Positions 1 through 8,167 of a stretch of 58,659 bases of DNA are shown piece by piece. Source of the stretch: Irregularibacter muris (GTDB lineage: Bacteria > Bacillota > Clostridia > Eubacteriales > Garciellaceae); the NCBI RefSeq assembly GCF_024622505.1, contig NZ_JANKAS010000016.1:1-58659 (forward strand), read 5' to 3'. Each line of letters begins with the position of its first letter. The stretch's first letter is position 1. The notes under the pieces were generated by a model, which ran no database searches, was not told where the DNA came from, and worked only from the letters and a program-made list of their open reading frames with translations. The position numbers were made by a program, and so were the translations under genes.

Positions 1-111
1 TGACAATAGCGGAGGGGTCACACCTGTTCCCATGCCGAACACAGAAGTTAAGCCCTCCAGCGCTGATGGTACTTGGACGGTGACGTCCTGGGAGAGTAGG
101 TCGTTGCGGGA
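1..111 (+). rRNA. rrf: 5S ribosomal RNA (5' end outside window)
   Basis: The conserved 5S core is present, including the loop text CCATGCCGAACACAGAAG and the 3' arm GGGAGAGTAGGTCGTTGC. Only about the first 6-8 bases of the roughly 117-nt molecule are missing, so this is the last gene of an rRNA operon that lies to the left. Confidence 0.95.
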
Positions 112-137
112 TTTTTTTTATTTTTTGGAGAAAAATC

Positions 138-175
138 AGGTAGAAGTAGAGAGGATGATCTTCTACCTTTTTTAT
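138..175 (+). terminator. Rho-independent terminator after the rRNA operon
   Basis: The arms AGGTAGAAG (138-146) and CTTCTACCT (160-168) are perfectly complementary and are followed by a T-run. This separates the rRNA operon from the ABC transporter operon. The remaining bases up to 347 are AT-rich leader with no riboswitch that I recognise. Confidence 0.85.
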
Positions 176-347
176 TACTTTTTTCTATAGAAAATATTTA
201 TTAAAACAAATATCCTATAGCCTTTAACAATTGGATTATTATTTAGAGATATGTTAATCTAATCATGCTAGCGATCAATGTAAATGTAGGTGTAGCAAGG
301 ATTAGAGAAGATAAAGTTTAGAGACTTTAAAAGATTGGGGGTGTGAT

Positions 348-1154
348 ATGAAGCAGAGAAAGCCTTACTCTATTATGATCATTAGAATATTTATTATTGG
401 ATTTTTTCTTGTATTTTGGGAATGGGCTGCTCAAGCTAAAATTTATAATTCTTTATTTACTAGTTTTCCAAGCGATATTTTAAAAGATTTAGTAAAGTTT
501 TATACCAGTGGGGATTTGGTAAGACACACATCGGTTACTTTACAAGAAGCTTTTATGGGATTATTTTATGGTACAATTGCAGGAATTATAGCGGGGCTAC
601 TTTTAGCACAACTTGAAAGTTTAGGGAAAATTCTTTTACCTATCATTACGGCTATTCATGGAATTCCTCAGCTTACTTTGGCACCTGTTTATGTTTTATG
701 GTTTGGCCTAGGTATGATTTCAAAAATCTTTCTTGCTGGACTTATGGTCTTTTTTCATGTGTTTTTCGCTACATATTCAGGTATTCAAAATGTAGAACCT
801 AAACTTATTGAGTCAGCTAATTTACTAGGAGCGGGAAAAATTCAAACTCTAATCTATGTGGTACTGCCTTCTAGTATGCCATGGATTCTGTCAGGCATTC
901 GAATAGGAGTAGGTTCTAGTTTAGTGGGAGCTATAATTGGGGAATACATAGGAGCGTCAGCAGGTTTTGGTTGGATGATAGCCTATGCAACCTCGTTTTT
1001 TAATATTGCTCGTGTTATGTCCTGCATACTGATTTTACTTGTAGTGGGCAGTATTTTAAATTTCATTTTGGATAAGACTGAGAATTATCTACTTCGTTGG
1101 AGAGCACCCATTAATTTATCTATTAATCATGACAATGCATATAAGAATACATAA
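348..1154 (+). CDS. ABC transporter permease, SsuC/TauC/ThiX-like
   Basis: A 268-residue inner-membrane permease of the BPD_transp_1 fold. About six hydrophobic helices are visible, starting at residues 11-28 and 70-88. The cytoplasmic EAA loop, where the ATPase docks, is at about 150-164 (VEPKLIESANLLGAGK). This family imports small organic solutes such as sulfonates, taurine, nitrate or thiamine precursors. The start is preceded by a GGGGGTG ribosome site. It is the first gene of an operon with a lipoprotein receptor (1180), an ATPase (2237) and a TudS-like enzyme (3279). The substrate cannot be read from the permease; the last gene suggests a sulfur- or thio-containing compound, which is inference. 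Confidence 0.9.
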   Translation: MKQRKPYSIMIIRIFIIGFFLVFWEWAAQAKIYNSLFTSFPSDILKDLVKFYTSGDLVRHTSVTLQEAFMGLFYGTIAGIIAGLLLAQLESLGKILLPIITAIHGIPQLTLAPVYVLWFGLGMISKIFLAGLMVFFHVFFATYSGIQNVEPKLIESANLLGAGKIQTLIYVVLPSSMPWILSGIRIGVGSSLVGAIIGEYIGASAGFGWMIAYATSFFNIARVMSCILILLVVGSILNFILDKTENYLLRWRAPINLSINHDNAYKNT

Positions 1155-1179
1155 AACATATTAAAGGGGAGATATATGA

Positions 1180-2196
1180 ATGAAAAAAATATCAAAAGGA
1201 ATTATTATTGTTAGCTTAATAGGCTTACTTTTGACAGGATGTTCATCCCAGGCAACTAATCAGCAAAACGAAGAAGAACTAGAAAAAATTATTATTTCAG
1301 AAATGCGAGGAGAATCCTGGCTTCCTGTATATTTAGCTGAAGAACTAGGATATTTTGAAGAAGAAGGATTAGCTACAGAATTTGTAGTTTATAAGGATGG
1401 TCCTATAGCATTTCAAGGTATGCATGCGGGAGATTCACAATTTTGTATGCTTTCCACTGAACCAGTTTTGCGAGCTTATGAAGAGGGATTGGAATCTACA
1501 ATTATTCTCCCTACGGTAAAAAGCAAGCAATACATGTTTGCATCTAATTCAGAGATTACCAGTATTGAACAATTAAAAGGGAAAGCTATTTTTGGTGGAA
1601 TGCCTGGTTCAGCGCCTTATTCTTTTGTTGCATCTGCCTTAGAAGAAGCAGGGATGACAGTAAATGATGTAGAGTGGATCAATATGGAATATGGAGCTGC
1701 TTTAGCAGCTTTGGAACAAGGCAGTCTTTCAGCTGCTTTTTTCGATGGAATATATATTAATAAGTTAGAAGATATTAATGCAAATATTTTGATTAATACC
1801 AGTGATCCAGAAAAACATAAGGAAATCTATGGTACTGAACGCTATGAGTCTCAAATGGTTACTGTTACGAAAAAGTTTGCGCAGGAAAACCCAGAAACTG
1901 TTCAGAAATTTGTCAATGCGGTTATGAAAGCCATCCAATGGCAGACAGAGCATAGCGACGAGGAAGTTGCTAGAGTGGTAGCCCCTATGTTTGAGGGGAA
2001 AGACATGGTTGAGATAATTGGGATATTAAGAAGCTCCTTAACTACAGATGGAAATTATTCAAAAGAAGGGTATGAAGCCATTGAAAAATTTTGTGTAGAA
2101 CAAGGAATTTTAGAAAGCCCTGTGGGATATGAAAATATTATTGATATGAAATATGTAAATCACGCCCTGGAAGTAATAAGTAAAAATTCTAAATAA
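1180..2196 (+). CDS. ABC transporter substrate-binding lipoprotein (NMT1/THI5-like)
   Basis: This 338-residue protein has a type II signal peptide with lipobox LLTGC, Cys21 being the predicted lipidated residue. It is followed by a periplasmic-binding fold of the NMT1/THI5/SsuA group, with the typical early motif ending LAEELGYFEEEGL. It should be tethered outside the membrane and deliver ligand to the permease encoded 25 nt upstream. The ATG at 1180 gives the canonical MKKISKG signal-peptide start with GGGGAGA upstream; an out-of-frame ATG at 1175 is ignored. The ligand is unknown. Neighbouring genes suggest sulfonate-, thiamine- or thio-base-like molecules, but no binding residues can be assigned by eye. 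Confidence 0.88.
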   Translation: MKKISKGIIIVSLIGLLLTGCSSQATNQQNEEELEKIIISEMRGESWLPVYLAEELGYFEEEGLATEFVVYKDGPIAFQGMHAGDSQFCMLSTEPVLRAYEEGLESTIILPTVKSKQYMFASNSEITSIEQLKGKAIFGGMPGSAPYSFVASALEEAGMTVNDVEWINMEYGAALAALEQGSLSAAFFDGIYINKLEDINANILINTSDPEKHKEIYGTERYESQMVTVTKKFAQENPETVQKFVNAVMKAIQWQTEHSDEEVARVVAPMFEGKDMVEIIGILRSSLTTDGNYSKEGYEAIEKFCVEQGILESPVGYENIIDMKYVNHALEVISKNSK

Positions 2197-2236
2197 TTTT
2201 TACTTATTACTAGACAAGTAGGTCGAGGAGATAACT

Positions 2237-3253
2237 ATGGAATATATCGTTTTTCAAGATGTTGAAAAGTATTATGGGGAAAATTATATATTAAAAAAAA
2301 TTAATTTGTCTATTAAACAGGGGGAGTTTGTTACCTTGTTGGGAGCTTCAGGATGTGGAAAGAGTACTTTATTAAGATGTTTTGCAGGGTTGGAACAGGA
2401 AAGCAAGGGTAAAATTTTTTTAGAAGGAAAAGAAATTACCCATATGAATCCAAGGGATCGAAATGTGGGGATGATTTTTCAACAATATAGTCTATTCCCC
2501 AATTTAAATCTTTATCACAACATTGCCTTTGGTTTAAAAATGAAAAAGTTAGAAAAGCATGTCATACATGAGCGAGTGATGCAGGCCATTGATATGATTG
2601 AACTTAAGGGTAAAGAAAAAAAATATCCTTCTCAGCTTTCAGGGGGAGAACAGCAAAGGGTAGCTCTAGCTAGATGCATTGTAACACGACCTAAAGTACT
2701 TCTTTTAGATGAACCTTTAAGTGCTATTGATGCAAAGCTTCGTAAATCCCTCCAATTAAGAATTAAAGAGATCCATAAGGAACTGGGAATGACCTCTATT
2801 TTTGTGACCCATGATCAAGACGAAGCAATGACTATGTCAGATACTATTCATTTAATGAGGGATGGAGTAATAGAACAATCAGGAGATCCTTTTCAGCTCT
2901 ATAGTCATCCCAAAAATAGTTTTGCTGCCAGTTTTATTGGAAACTATAACTTTGTTCCAGGGGGAATGTTTTCTAAGCTAATTCATGAAAACTATACTGA
3001 GGCCAAACATATAGTTATTTCTCCTGAACTAATTGAAATTTCCCCTAATCAGTATCAAAGAGATAAAGAATATTATATTTTGCAGGGGAAGATTGAAAAG
3101 ATTCTCCCCCAAGGTAATATTATTCGATATACCCTTAGAGTAGAGGATATTCTATTAGATGCAGATATTTTAAATGATAGAAGAGAGATTTATCAGATCG
3201 GGCAAGAAGTCTTCATAAGAATAAAAAGAATATCTATATTGATCTATAAATGA
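2237..3253 (+). CDS. ABC transporter ATPase with C-terminal TOBE-like domain
   Basis: A 338-residue nucleotide-binding subunit. Walker A GASGCGKST is at residues 36-44, the Q-loop is in MIFQQYSLFP, the signature is LSGGEQQR, Walker B is LLLDEP and the H-loop is FVTHDQDEA. It extends about 100 residues beyond a minimal ATPase. That tail (about 240-338) resembles the regulatory TOBE/MOP domains of the PotA/CysA/FbpC branch and could sense substrate. It is unusual for an SsuB/TauB-type importer, whose ATPases are normally about 250 residues, as in the second operon here. It follows the receptor gene by 40 nt and has a GAGGAG ribosome site. Confidence 0.9.
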   Translation: MEYIVFQDVEKYYGENYILKKINLSIKQGEFVTLLGASGCGKSTLLRCFAGLEQESKGKIFLEGKEITHMNPRDRNVGMIFQQYSLFPNLNLYHNIAFGLKMKKLEKHVIHERVMQAIDMIELKGKEKKYPSQLSGGEQQRVALARCIVTRPKVLLLDEPLSAIDAKLRKSLQLRIKEIHKELGMTSIFVTHDQDEAMTMSDTIHLMRDGVIEQSGDPFQLYSHPKNSFAASFIGNYNFVPGGMFSKLIHENYTEAKHIVISPELIEISPNQYQRDKEYYILQGKIEKILPQGNIIRYTLRVEDILLDADILNDRREIYQIGQEVFIRIKRISILIYK

Positions 3254-3278
3254 TGTATTTTATAAGGGAAGTGGTCTA

Positions 3279-3836
3279 ATGAAAAGAAGTAGGAAGATTA
3301 TATTGCTTTGTCATTGCTTACTAAATGCAAATTCTAAGGTAGAAGGATTAAGTCAATATAAAGGAATATTTAAAGAAGTTATAGATATTATTGGTGAAAA
3401 AAATATAGGTGTTATTCAACTCCCCTGCCCAGAGATGGTCATATATGGCATTAAAAGATGGGGTCATGTAAAGGAGCAATTTGATACCCTTTTTTATAGA
3501 AGTAACTGCAGAAAAATGCTAGAGTCTATTATTGGCCAAGTAAAAAGCTATATAGATACAGGTTATGAAATAGTAGGGGTAATTGGTATTGATGGTAGTC
3601 CAAGCTGTGGTGTGAAGGTAACTTGTTCAGGGGATTGGGAAAATGATGATTCTTCTAAGGATGATATAACCCATACCTTAAAGGATGCAAAGGAAATAAA
3701 AAGTTCAGGGGTATTTATAGAGGAATTAAGGGAGTATTTACGTCAATATCATATTCAAATCCCCTTTATAGGTATTAATGAAAAAGATGTCTATAGCTCC
3801 TTAAAAGATATTCAAGAGTTTTTAAATAAAGAATAA
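3279..3836 (+). CDS. TudS-related (DUF523-like) putative desulfidase, CD3072-type
   Basis: A 185-residue protein with the Cys pattern of the TudS/DUF523 group: Cys11 and Cys13 in LLCHCLLNANSK, Cys50 in QLPCPEM, and Cys110 in the hallmark SPSCG, with Cys116 nearby. Characterised TudS enzymes hold a [4Fe-4S] cluster on three conserved Cys and remove sulfur from 2-thiouracil. This protein is a distant relative and its substrate is unknown. It sits 25 nt behind the ATPase gene and before a strong terminator, so it belongs to the transporter operon. Import of a thio-compound followed by desulfuration is a reasonable inference. The family is clear; the reaction is not proven. Confidence 0.8.
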   Translation: MKRSRKIILLCHCLLNANSKVEGLSQYKGIFKEVIDIIGEKNIGVIQLPCPEMVIYGIKRWGHVKEQFDTLFYRSNCRKMLESIIGQVKSYIDTGYEIVGVIGIDGSPSCGVKVTCSGDWENDDSSKDDITHTLKDAKEIKSSGVFIEELREYLRQYHIQIPFIGINEKDVYSSLKDIQEFLNKE

Positions 3837-3869
3837 TCAAATTTGTTTTATTTACTAATGATAAAAAAT

Positions 3870-3912
3870 AAGGCAGTTTAGAAAGGATATCCTTTCTAAA
3901 CTGCCTTTAAAT
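3870..3912 (+). terminator. Strong terminator after the first transporter operon
   Basis: An 18-bp perfect stem (arms 3870-3887 and 3890-3907, two-base loop) that reads the same on both strands. The following sequence has only short T-runs. Confidence 0.75.
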
Positions 3913-4142
3913 TGCCCAAAAATAATTTTTGAAACCTATTCATAGATTGTCAATATTCTTATGTTTTGGTTTATTCCTTTTGGTCAAGTCCTTAACCGAT
4001 TTAAATTATTTTTATATAAATATCTTATATCATAATATTTTTATTATAAGAAAAATCAATTGGACTAATATCATAGAATGAGATAACGTTGTTTTTAGAT
4101 TAACAAATATATATATGATTATTTTATATTCATTAGAAGGGG
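3913..4142. other. Intergenic leader of the second transporter operon
   Basis: Very AT-rich DNA between the terminator and the TTG start at 4151. I see no recognised riboswitch or tRNA. A promoter must lie here, but no clear -35/-10 pair stands out. Confidence 0.5.
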
Positions 4143-4150
4143 GTATCGCC

Positions 4151-5284
4151 TTGTTAAGAAAGAAAAAGAAGTTGTTTTATATTTTTAACATCTGTATATT
4201 TTGTGTTTCACTTCTTGCTGGTTGTAATTCAGGAAATACAAGTCAAGAAGCTAGTAAGGAAAAGGACATCCCTACAATAAATATGGCTTGGGACTTTGAT
4301 CTTCATGGAGCGGTTATGTTGTCCGCAGCAATTAAGGGAGAAGATTTTAAAGATTCCGGAATTTGGCTGAAACCTATTATTGAAAAAGAACAATATGGAT
4401 TATATAAAGATGGAAATCAAATAGCTATTGTCAATACCATTGTAACAAAAGGAAGTTCTGAGTCTGCTGTAATGCTTGGTCAGAAACAATTGGATTGTGC
4501 TTTAAATTCTGTTACGGGCATGTTATCTGCTAAGGACCAAGGTACAGATATTAAAGTATTGAGTCCTATACATGTGGATGGAATTGGTTTGGTATTTCCT
4601 AAAGGTACAGATTTACATAGTTGGGGAGAGGTAGAAAACTATATTAAAGGATTAGAAAATCCTCTAAGAATTGGTTATCATTCTCCTACAAGTGCTCCCA
4701 GAGTTGTTATTGAAACAGCACTTAAACAAGCAAATATTAAAGTAACTGAAGATCCAAATGATAGGAATGCAGAGGTATTGTTAGTAGATTTAAAAGGTTC
4801 TAAAAACTTATTGTCAGCTTTTACAGGAGATCAAGTAGATGCATGGGTTGCTCCTTCTCACTATCCAGAGGCAGCAGAAGCTGAAGGAATTGGTTCCATT
4901 GCTTTAAATTTAAATCAATTTCCACCAGAAGGACAATGGTATGATTTTCCTTGTTGTGTATTAGCAGCAAGGGGAGATGTATTAGAAAAACATCCAGAAG
5001 TATTTGATGCTCTTGTAGATTTATTTACATATAGTGCAAAATGGTGTACAGAGAATAAAGAAGAGGCCTCAACCATTTTAGCAGATATTATCGGGGTGCC
5101 AAAAGAGGCAGTGAGTGCAGCAACAATAGTATATACTACCCAAGTTTCTGATAAATGGGAAGAGGGTGTAGAGCTTTACTATGATTTATTACAAGATTTA
5201 GGTAAATTTGATGGTGATTTACAAGGTGGAAGTTTTAAAGACATTAAAGAAGACTTTTTCTACTTTGATTTTATCAACAATTAA
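4151..5284 (+). CDS. ABC transporter substrate-binding lipoprotein (second system)
   Basis: I place the start at TTG 4151 because GAAGGGGG (4136-4143) lies 7 nt upstream, giving 377 residues. An in-frame ATG at 4115 would add 12 residues and has no ribosome site. The signal peptide ends in the lipobox LLAGC, with Cys25 as lipidation site. The mature part resembles the taurine/nitrate/NMT1 receptor class, e.g. GYHSPTSAPRVVIETALKQA and the hinge region around AFTGDQVDAWVAP. It is the receptor for the permease (5370) and ATPase (6252) that follow. It is not closely similar to the receptor at 1180 by eye, so the two systems probably recognise different ligands. Confidence 0.85.
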   Translation: MLRKKKKLFYIFNICIFCVSLLAGCNSGNTSQEASKEKDIPTINMAWDFDLHGAVMLSAAIKGEDFKDSGIWLKPIIEKEQYGLYKDGNQIAIVNTIVTKGSSESAVMLGQKQLDCALNSVTGMLSAKDQGTDIKVLSPIHVDGIGLVFPKGTDLHSWGEVENYIKGLENPLRIGYHSPTSAPRVVIETALKQANIKVTEDPNDRNAEVLLVDLKGSKNLLSAFTGDQVDAWVAPSHYPEAAEAEGIGSIALNLNQFPPEGQWYDFPCCVLAARGDVLEKHPEVFDALVDLFTYSAKWCTENKEEASTILADIIGVPKEAVSAATIVYTTQVSDKWEEGVELYYDLLQDLGKFDGDLQGGSFKDIKEDFFYFDFINN

Positions 5285-5308
5285 TTACTTTATTAAATAA
5301 TATAGACA

Positions 5309-5356
5309 AAAATAGAAAAATTCTGGATAGATTTTACCAGGATTTTTCTATTTAAA
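5309..5356 (+). promoter_or_regulatory. Intra-operon hairpin between receptor and permease
   Basis: The arms AAATAGAAAAAT-tCTGG and CCAGg-ATTTTTCTATTT form a 16-bp near-perfect stem between the receptor stop and the permease ribosome site. There is no long T-run after it. It may stabilise the receptor mRNA, as in many importer operons where the receptor must be made in excess, or act as a weak attenuator. Confidence 0.55.
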
Positions 5357-5369
5357 AAAGGAGATAAAA

Positions 5370-6215
5370 GTGAAAAAAAATCTTTTTAAATTTATTCAGC
5401 CTACTATAGGACCTTTAATTTTTTTATTACTGTGGATATATGGAGCAAAAATCATTGATAATCGATTAATATTACCAGAATTCACTTCCGTCATAAAACA
5501 TTTTCTTACTCCTCATAAAAATATGATTGGTCTTGGTTCTTTAATAATTAATATACTTATTAGTATTATAAGAGTATTATTAGGATATTTTATCGCTTTA
5601 GTCATTGCATTACCCTTAGGGGTGATTATGGGGTATAACAAAAAAGTTAATCAGTTGATTAATCCTCTCATAGGATTATTTAGGCCCATTCCTCCCCTGG
5701 CATGGGTTCCATTGGTGCTGGCTTGGTTTGGTGTGACTAGTCTAGCTACTATATTTGGTTTAAAGCAAGGAACTTGGTATGTATATTTAAATAACTTTAA
5801 AGTATCCATGATGTTCATTATTTTTCTGGGCTCTTTTTTCCCCATTATTACCAGCGCAATCCATGGTATTACTCAGGTACCAAAAACCTTAATAGAGTCG
5901 GCCAAGGTTTTAGGGGCTAATCAAAGAGATATCTTCTTTAAAATTTTAATTCCTGCTGCTGCCCCTACTATTTTAAATGGCATGCGAATAGGATTGGGCA
6001 GTGCATGGACTAGTCTTGTATCAGCTGAAATGATGCCGGGAAGTTTATCTGGAGTAGGGTATTTAATTACCCATGCCTATGAGTTGGCAAAAATAGATAT
6101 TGTTATGACAGGTATGATAAGCATTGGTGTTATAGGATTTTTATTGGACTATAGTATTCGATTCATTGAAAGGAAAAAATTTGTCTGGAGTAATAATCAA
6201 AAGGTAGTAAATTGA
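5370..6215 (+). CDS. ABC transporter permease, SsuC/TauC-like (second system)
   Basis: A 281-residue BPD_transp_1 permease with about six helices. The EAA loop is the segment VPKTLIESAKVLGANQRDI. GTG start at 5370 with AAAAGGAG 8 nt upstream. It pairs with the ATPase at 6252 and the lipoprotein at 4151. The family imports sulfonates, nitrate, cyanate, taurine or pyrimidine precursors; the actual ligand is unknown. Confidence 0.9.
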   Translation: MKKNLFKFIQPTIGPLIFLLLWIYGAKIIDNRLILPEFTSVIKHFLTPHKNMIGLGSLIINILISIIRVLLGYFIALVIALPLGVIMGYNKKVNQLINPLIGLFRPIPPLAWVPLVLAWFGVTSLATIFGLKQGTWYVYLNNFKVSMMFIIFLGSFFPIITSAIHGITQVPKTLIESAKVLGANQRDIFFKILIPAAAPTILNGMRIGLGSAWTSLVSAEMMPGSLSGVGYLITHAYELAKIDIVMTGMISIGVIGFLLDYSIRFIERKKFVWSNNQKVVN

Positions 6216-6251
6216 AGAAGATAATTTCAAATAATCCAAGGAGTAATTTAA

Positions 6252-7031
6252 ATGGAAAAAGAAAATACTTGTTTAAAAATTGAAAATCTTAGTAAGGAAT
6301 TTGTGTCAGGAAGCGGTAGAAAAGTTCAGGCTCTGGAAAATGTAAATATTGAAATAGAAGAAAATGACTTTGTATGTATTGTAGGGCCTTCAGGATGTGG
6401 AAAATCAACATTACTTAGGATAATAGCGGGTTTGGAACATTCTACTACAGGTAAAGCTTTTTATTATGGTAAAGAAATAAAAAAGCCTACCCGAGATATA
6501 GGAATGATATTTCAGCAATATTCTTTATTACCCTGGAAAACAGTGGAGGAAAATATAATATTAGGACTAGAATTTAGAAGAGAACCTAAAACAATAAAAA
6601 AGAAGATTGCTACAAAATATTTAGAAATGATTGGAATGAGTGACTTTCACAATGCCTATCCTTTTGAATTATCGGGAGGAATGCAACAAAGAGTAGCTAT
6701 TGCTAGGGGATTAGCCAATGATCCTATAGTATTGTTAATGGATGAACCTTTTGGAGCTTTAGATGCTCATACTCGTATACTTATGCAAAGAGAATTGCTT
6801 TATATATGGGAAAAAAATCGTAAAACCATTTTGTTTATCACTCACAGTGTAGACGAGGCAATTTATTTAGCAGATAAGATTATTGTCATGTCCCATAGAC
6901 CAGGAAAAGTTAAAGAAATTATAAATATAGATAAACCGAGACCAAGAGATAGAGCAGAGGAATACTATGGAAGATTGTCAAATGAGATATTAAATATGTT
7001 AGAAGAAAAAAGCCCATCATTATCCATATAA
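6252..7031 (+). CDS. ABC transporter ATPase, SsuB/TauB/NrtD-like
   Basis: This 259-residue ATPase is the normal length for the sulfonate/nitrate/taurine group. It has Walker A GPSGCGKST, signature LSGGMQQRVAIARGL, Walker B LLMDEPFGALDA, and the C-terminal motif IVMSHRPGKVKEII typical of this branch. Ribosome site AAGGAG is 9 nt upstream of ATG 6252. It energises the permease encoded 36 nt upstream. Unlike the ATPase at 2237 it has no extra regulatory domain. Confidence 0.92.
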   Translation: MEKENTCLKIENLSKEFVSGSGRKVQALENVNIEIEENDFVCIVGPSGCGKSTLLRIIAGLEHSTTGKAFYYGKEIKKPTRDIGMIFQQYSLLPWKTVEENIILGLEFRREPKTIKKKIATKYLEMIGMSDFHNAYPFELSGGMQQRVAIARGLANDPIVLLMDEPFGALDAHTRILMQRELLYIWEKNRKTILFITHSVDEAIYLADKIIVMSHRPGKVKEIINIDKPRPRDRAEEYYGRLSNEILNMLEEKSPSLSI

Positions 7032-7058
7032 TAATGATAGTGAAAGGATGGAAAGATC

Positions 7059-7691
7059 ATGTATACTTGTACAAATTGTGTCTTGCAGGGGTGCTCAAGG
7101 GGGAAAATGGATGAATCCTTACCCCATTGTCCCAGCAAAGAAAAAGAAATCCAAGAAAAAGCTAAAAAACTTTTTCTAGAAGAAGAAAATATTAAAATAG
7201 CGTATAATGCAGCTCTTATCGAAGCAGAAGGATACGGACAAATGACCAGGGTAGAAGAAATTATAGCCTTTGCAAAAAAATGTGAGTATAAAAAAATAGG
7301 ATTAGTGTTTTGCATAGGTCTGTTTAAAGAAGCAAAAACATTTCAAAATTTATTGACGTATCATGATTTCGAAGTGATTTCTGTTTTATGTAAAAATGGA
7401 GGAATTGAAAAAAATTATCTAGGTCTTGATGAAGAGGAAAAAATTCCTGGAGAATGCGATGAAATTATGTGCAACCCCATAGGTCAAGCGTTATTACTCA
7501 ATCAGCAGAAAACAGATTTTAATGTGATATTAGGTTTATGTGTAGGACATGATACATTGGTCATGAAATACTTAGAGGCTCCTATGACTACTCTTGCAGT
7601 AAAAGATAGAGTTACTGGTCACAATCCTTTAGCTACAATTTATCTTTCGCAAGGATATTATCAAAAAAAGTTATATCAAAAAGAAGGATAA
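7059..7691 (+). CDS. DUF1847 Cys-rich putative metal-binding protein
   Basis: A 210-residue protein with an N-terminal four-Cys cluster (Cys4, Cys7, Cys12, Cys24, in CTNCVLQGC and HCPSK), then an alpha/beta domain with CNPIGQA and LCVGHDTLVMKY. This layout fits the DUF1847 family, often annotated as putative metal-binding and of unknown function. It starts 27 nt after the ATPase gene and ends the second operon. Each of the two importers therefore ends with a different Cys-rich protein. A role in processing the imported compound is inferred only from position. The family call is fairly confident; no catalytic role is known. Confidence 0.75.
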   Translation: MYTCTNCVLQGCSRGKMDESLPHCPSKEKEIQEKAKKLFLEEENIKIAYNAALIEAEGYGQMTRVEEIIAFAKKCEYKKIGLVFCIGLFKEAKTFQNLLTYHDFEVISVLCKNGGIEKNYLGLDEEEKIPGECDEIMCNPIGQALLLNQQKTDFNVILGLCVGHDTLVMKYLEAPMTTLAVKDRVTGHNPLATIYLSQGYYQKKLYQKEG

Positions 7692-7717
7692 AATAATAGT
7701 AAAAAATAAGTTGGGTA

Positions 7718-7748
7718 CAAGGGTGGACATAGGTCCACCTTATTTTGT
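7718..7748 (+). terminator. Terminator after the second transporter operon
   Basis: The arms GGTGGAC and GTCCACC are separated by a four-base loop (ATAG) and followed by TTATTTTGTTATTTT, just downstream of the DUF1847 gene. Confidence 0.7.
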
Positions 7749-7819
7749 TATTTTCCTATTATTATGTATAATGAAGGCAAAGAGACAGTGGGAGAATATG
7801 ATAATATAGGGATGAAGAA

Positions 7820-8113
7820 ATGGATGGGGCTGAAAGAAGAGAAAGACTACATTTTATCATAAAGCAAAGAACTCAGTCTATTAAGAGTATAGATTTAGCC
7901 AAAAACTTGGTATAAATGGGCAGGTTATTGTCCGGGCAGCTGGTGAAAGTATACTGTTTGCTCCTCAAGACGATCTATTTCTTTACAGCTACGAAATATT
8001 AGAAAGACTATTGCTTGTCGTCATAAACCAGAGGAAAGGATAGAAGAGTTAATAATTATGGGGGAGGTAGAAGCTAAAGTATTGATTGTCACTGTAGAAA
8101 AACCGGTATAAGG
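7820..8113 (+). pseudogene. Decayed niaR-like (3H domain) repressor remnant
   Basis: Three conceptual reading-frame segments match the layout of NiaR-type NAD-biosynthesis repressors. There is an N-terminal helix-turn-helix piece (MDGAERRERLHFIIK..., then IDLAKNL). After a one-base frameshift comes NGQVIVRAAGESILFAPQDD, which looks like the recognition helix with a small internal deletion. After another shift comes a 3H-domain piece, IACRHKPEERIEELI and VTVEKPV, ending in a stop where the family has the PVYG motif (a TAT-to-TAA change would explain it). No NAD genes are adjacent. The match is from memory of the family motif, so moderate confidence. Confidence 0.6.
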
Positions 8114-8167
8114 ATGAGAAATTTTAAGAGAAGAATAATTTAGTAATAAAAAGAAAGGGAGGATTCA

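Noticed and set aside
3837-4150. Possible riboswitch for the second importer
   Set aside because: AT-rich with no recognisable TPP, SAM or purine switch features.
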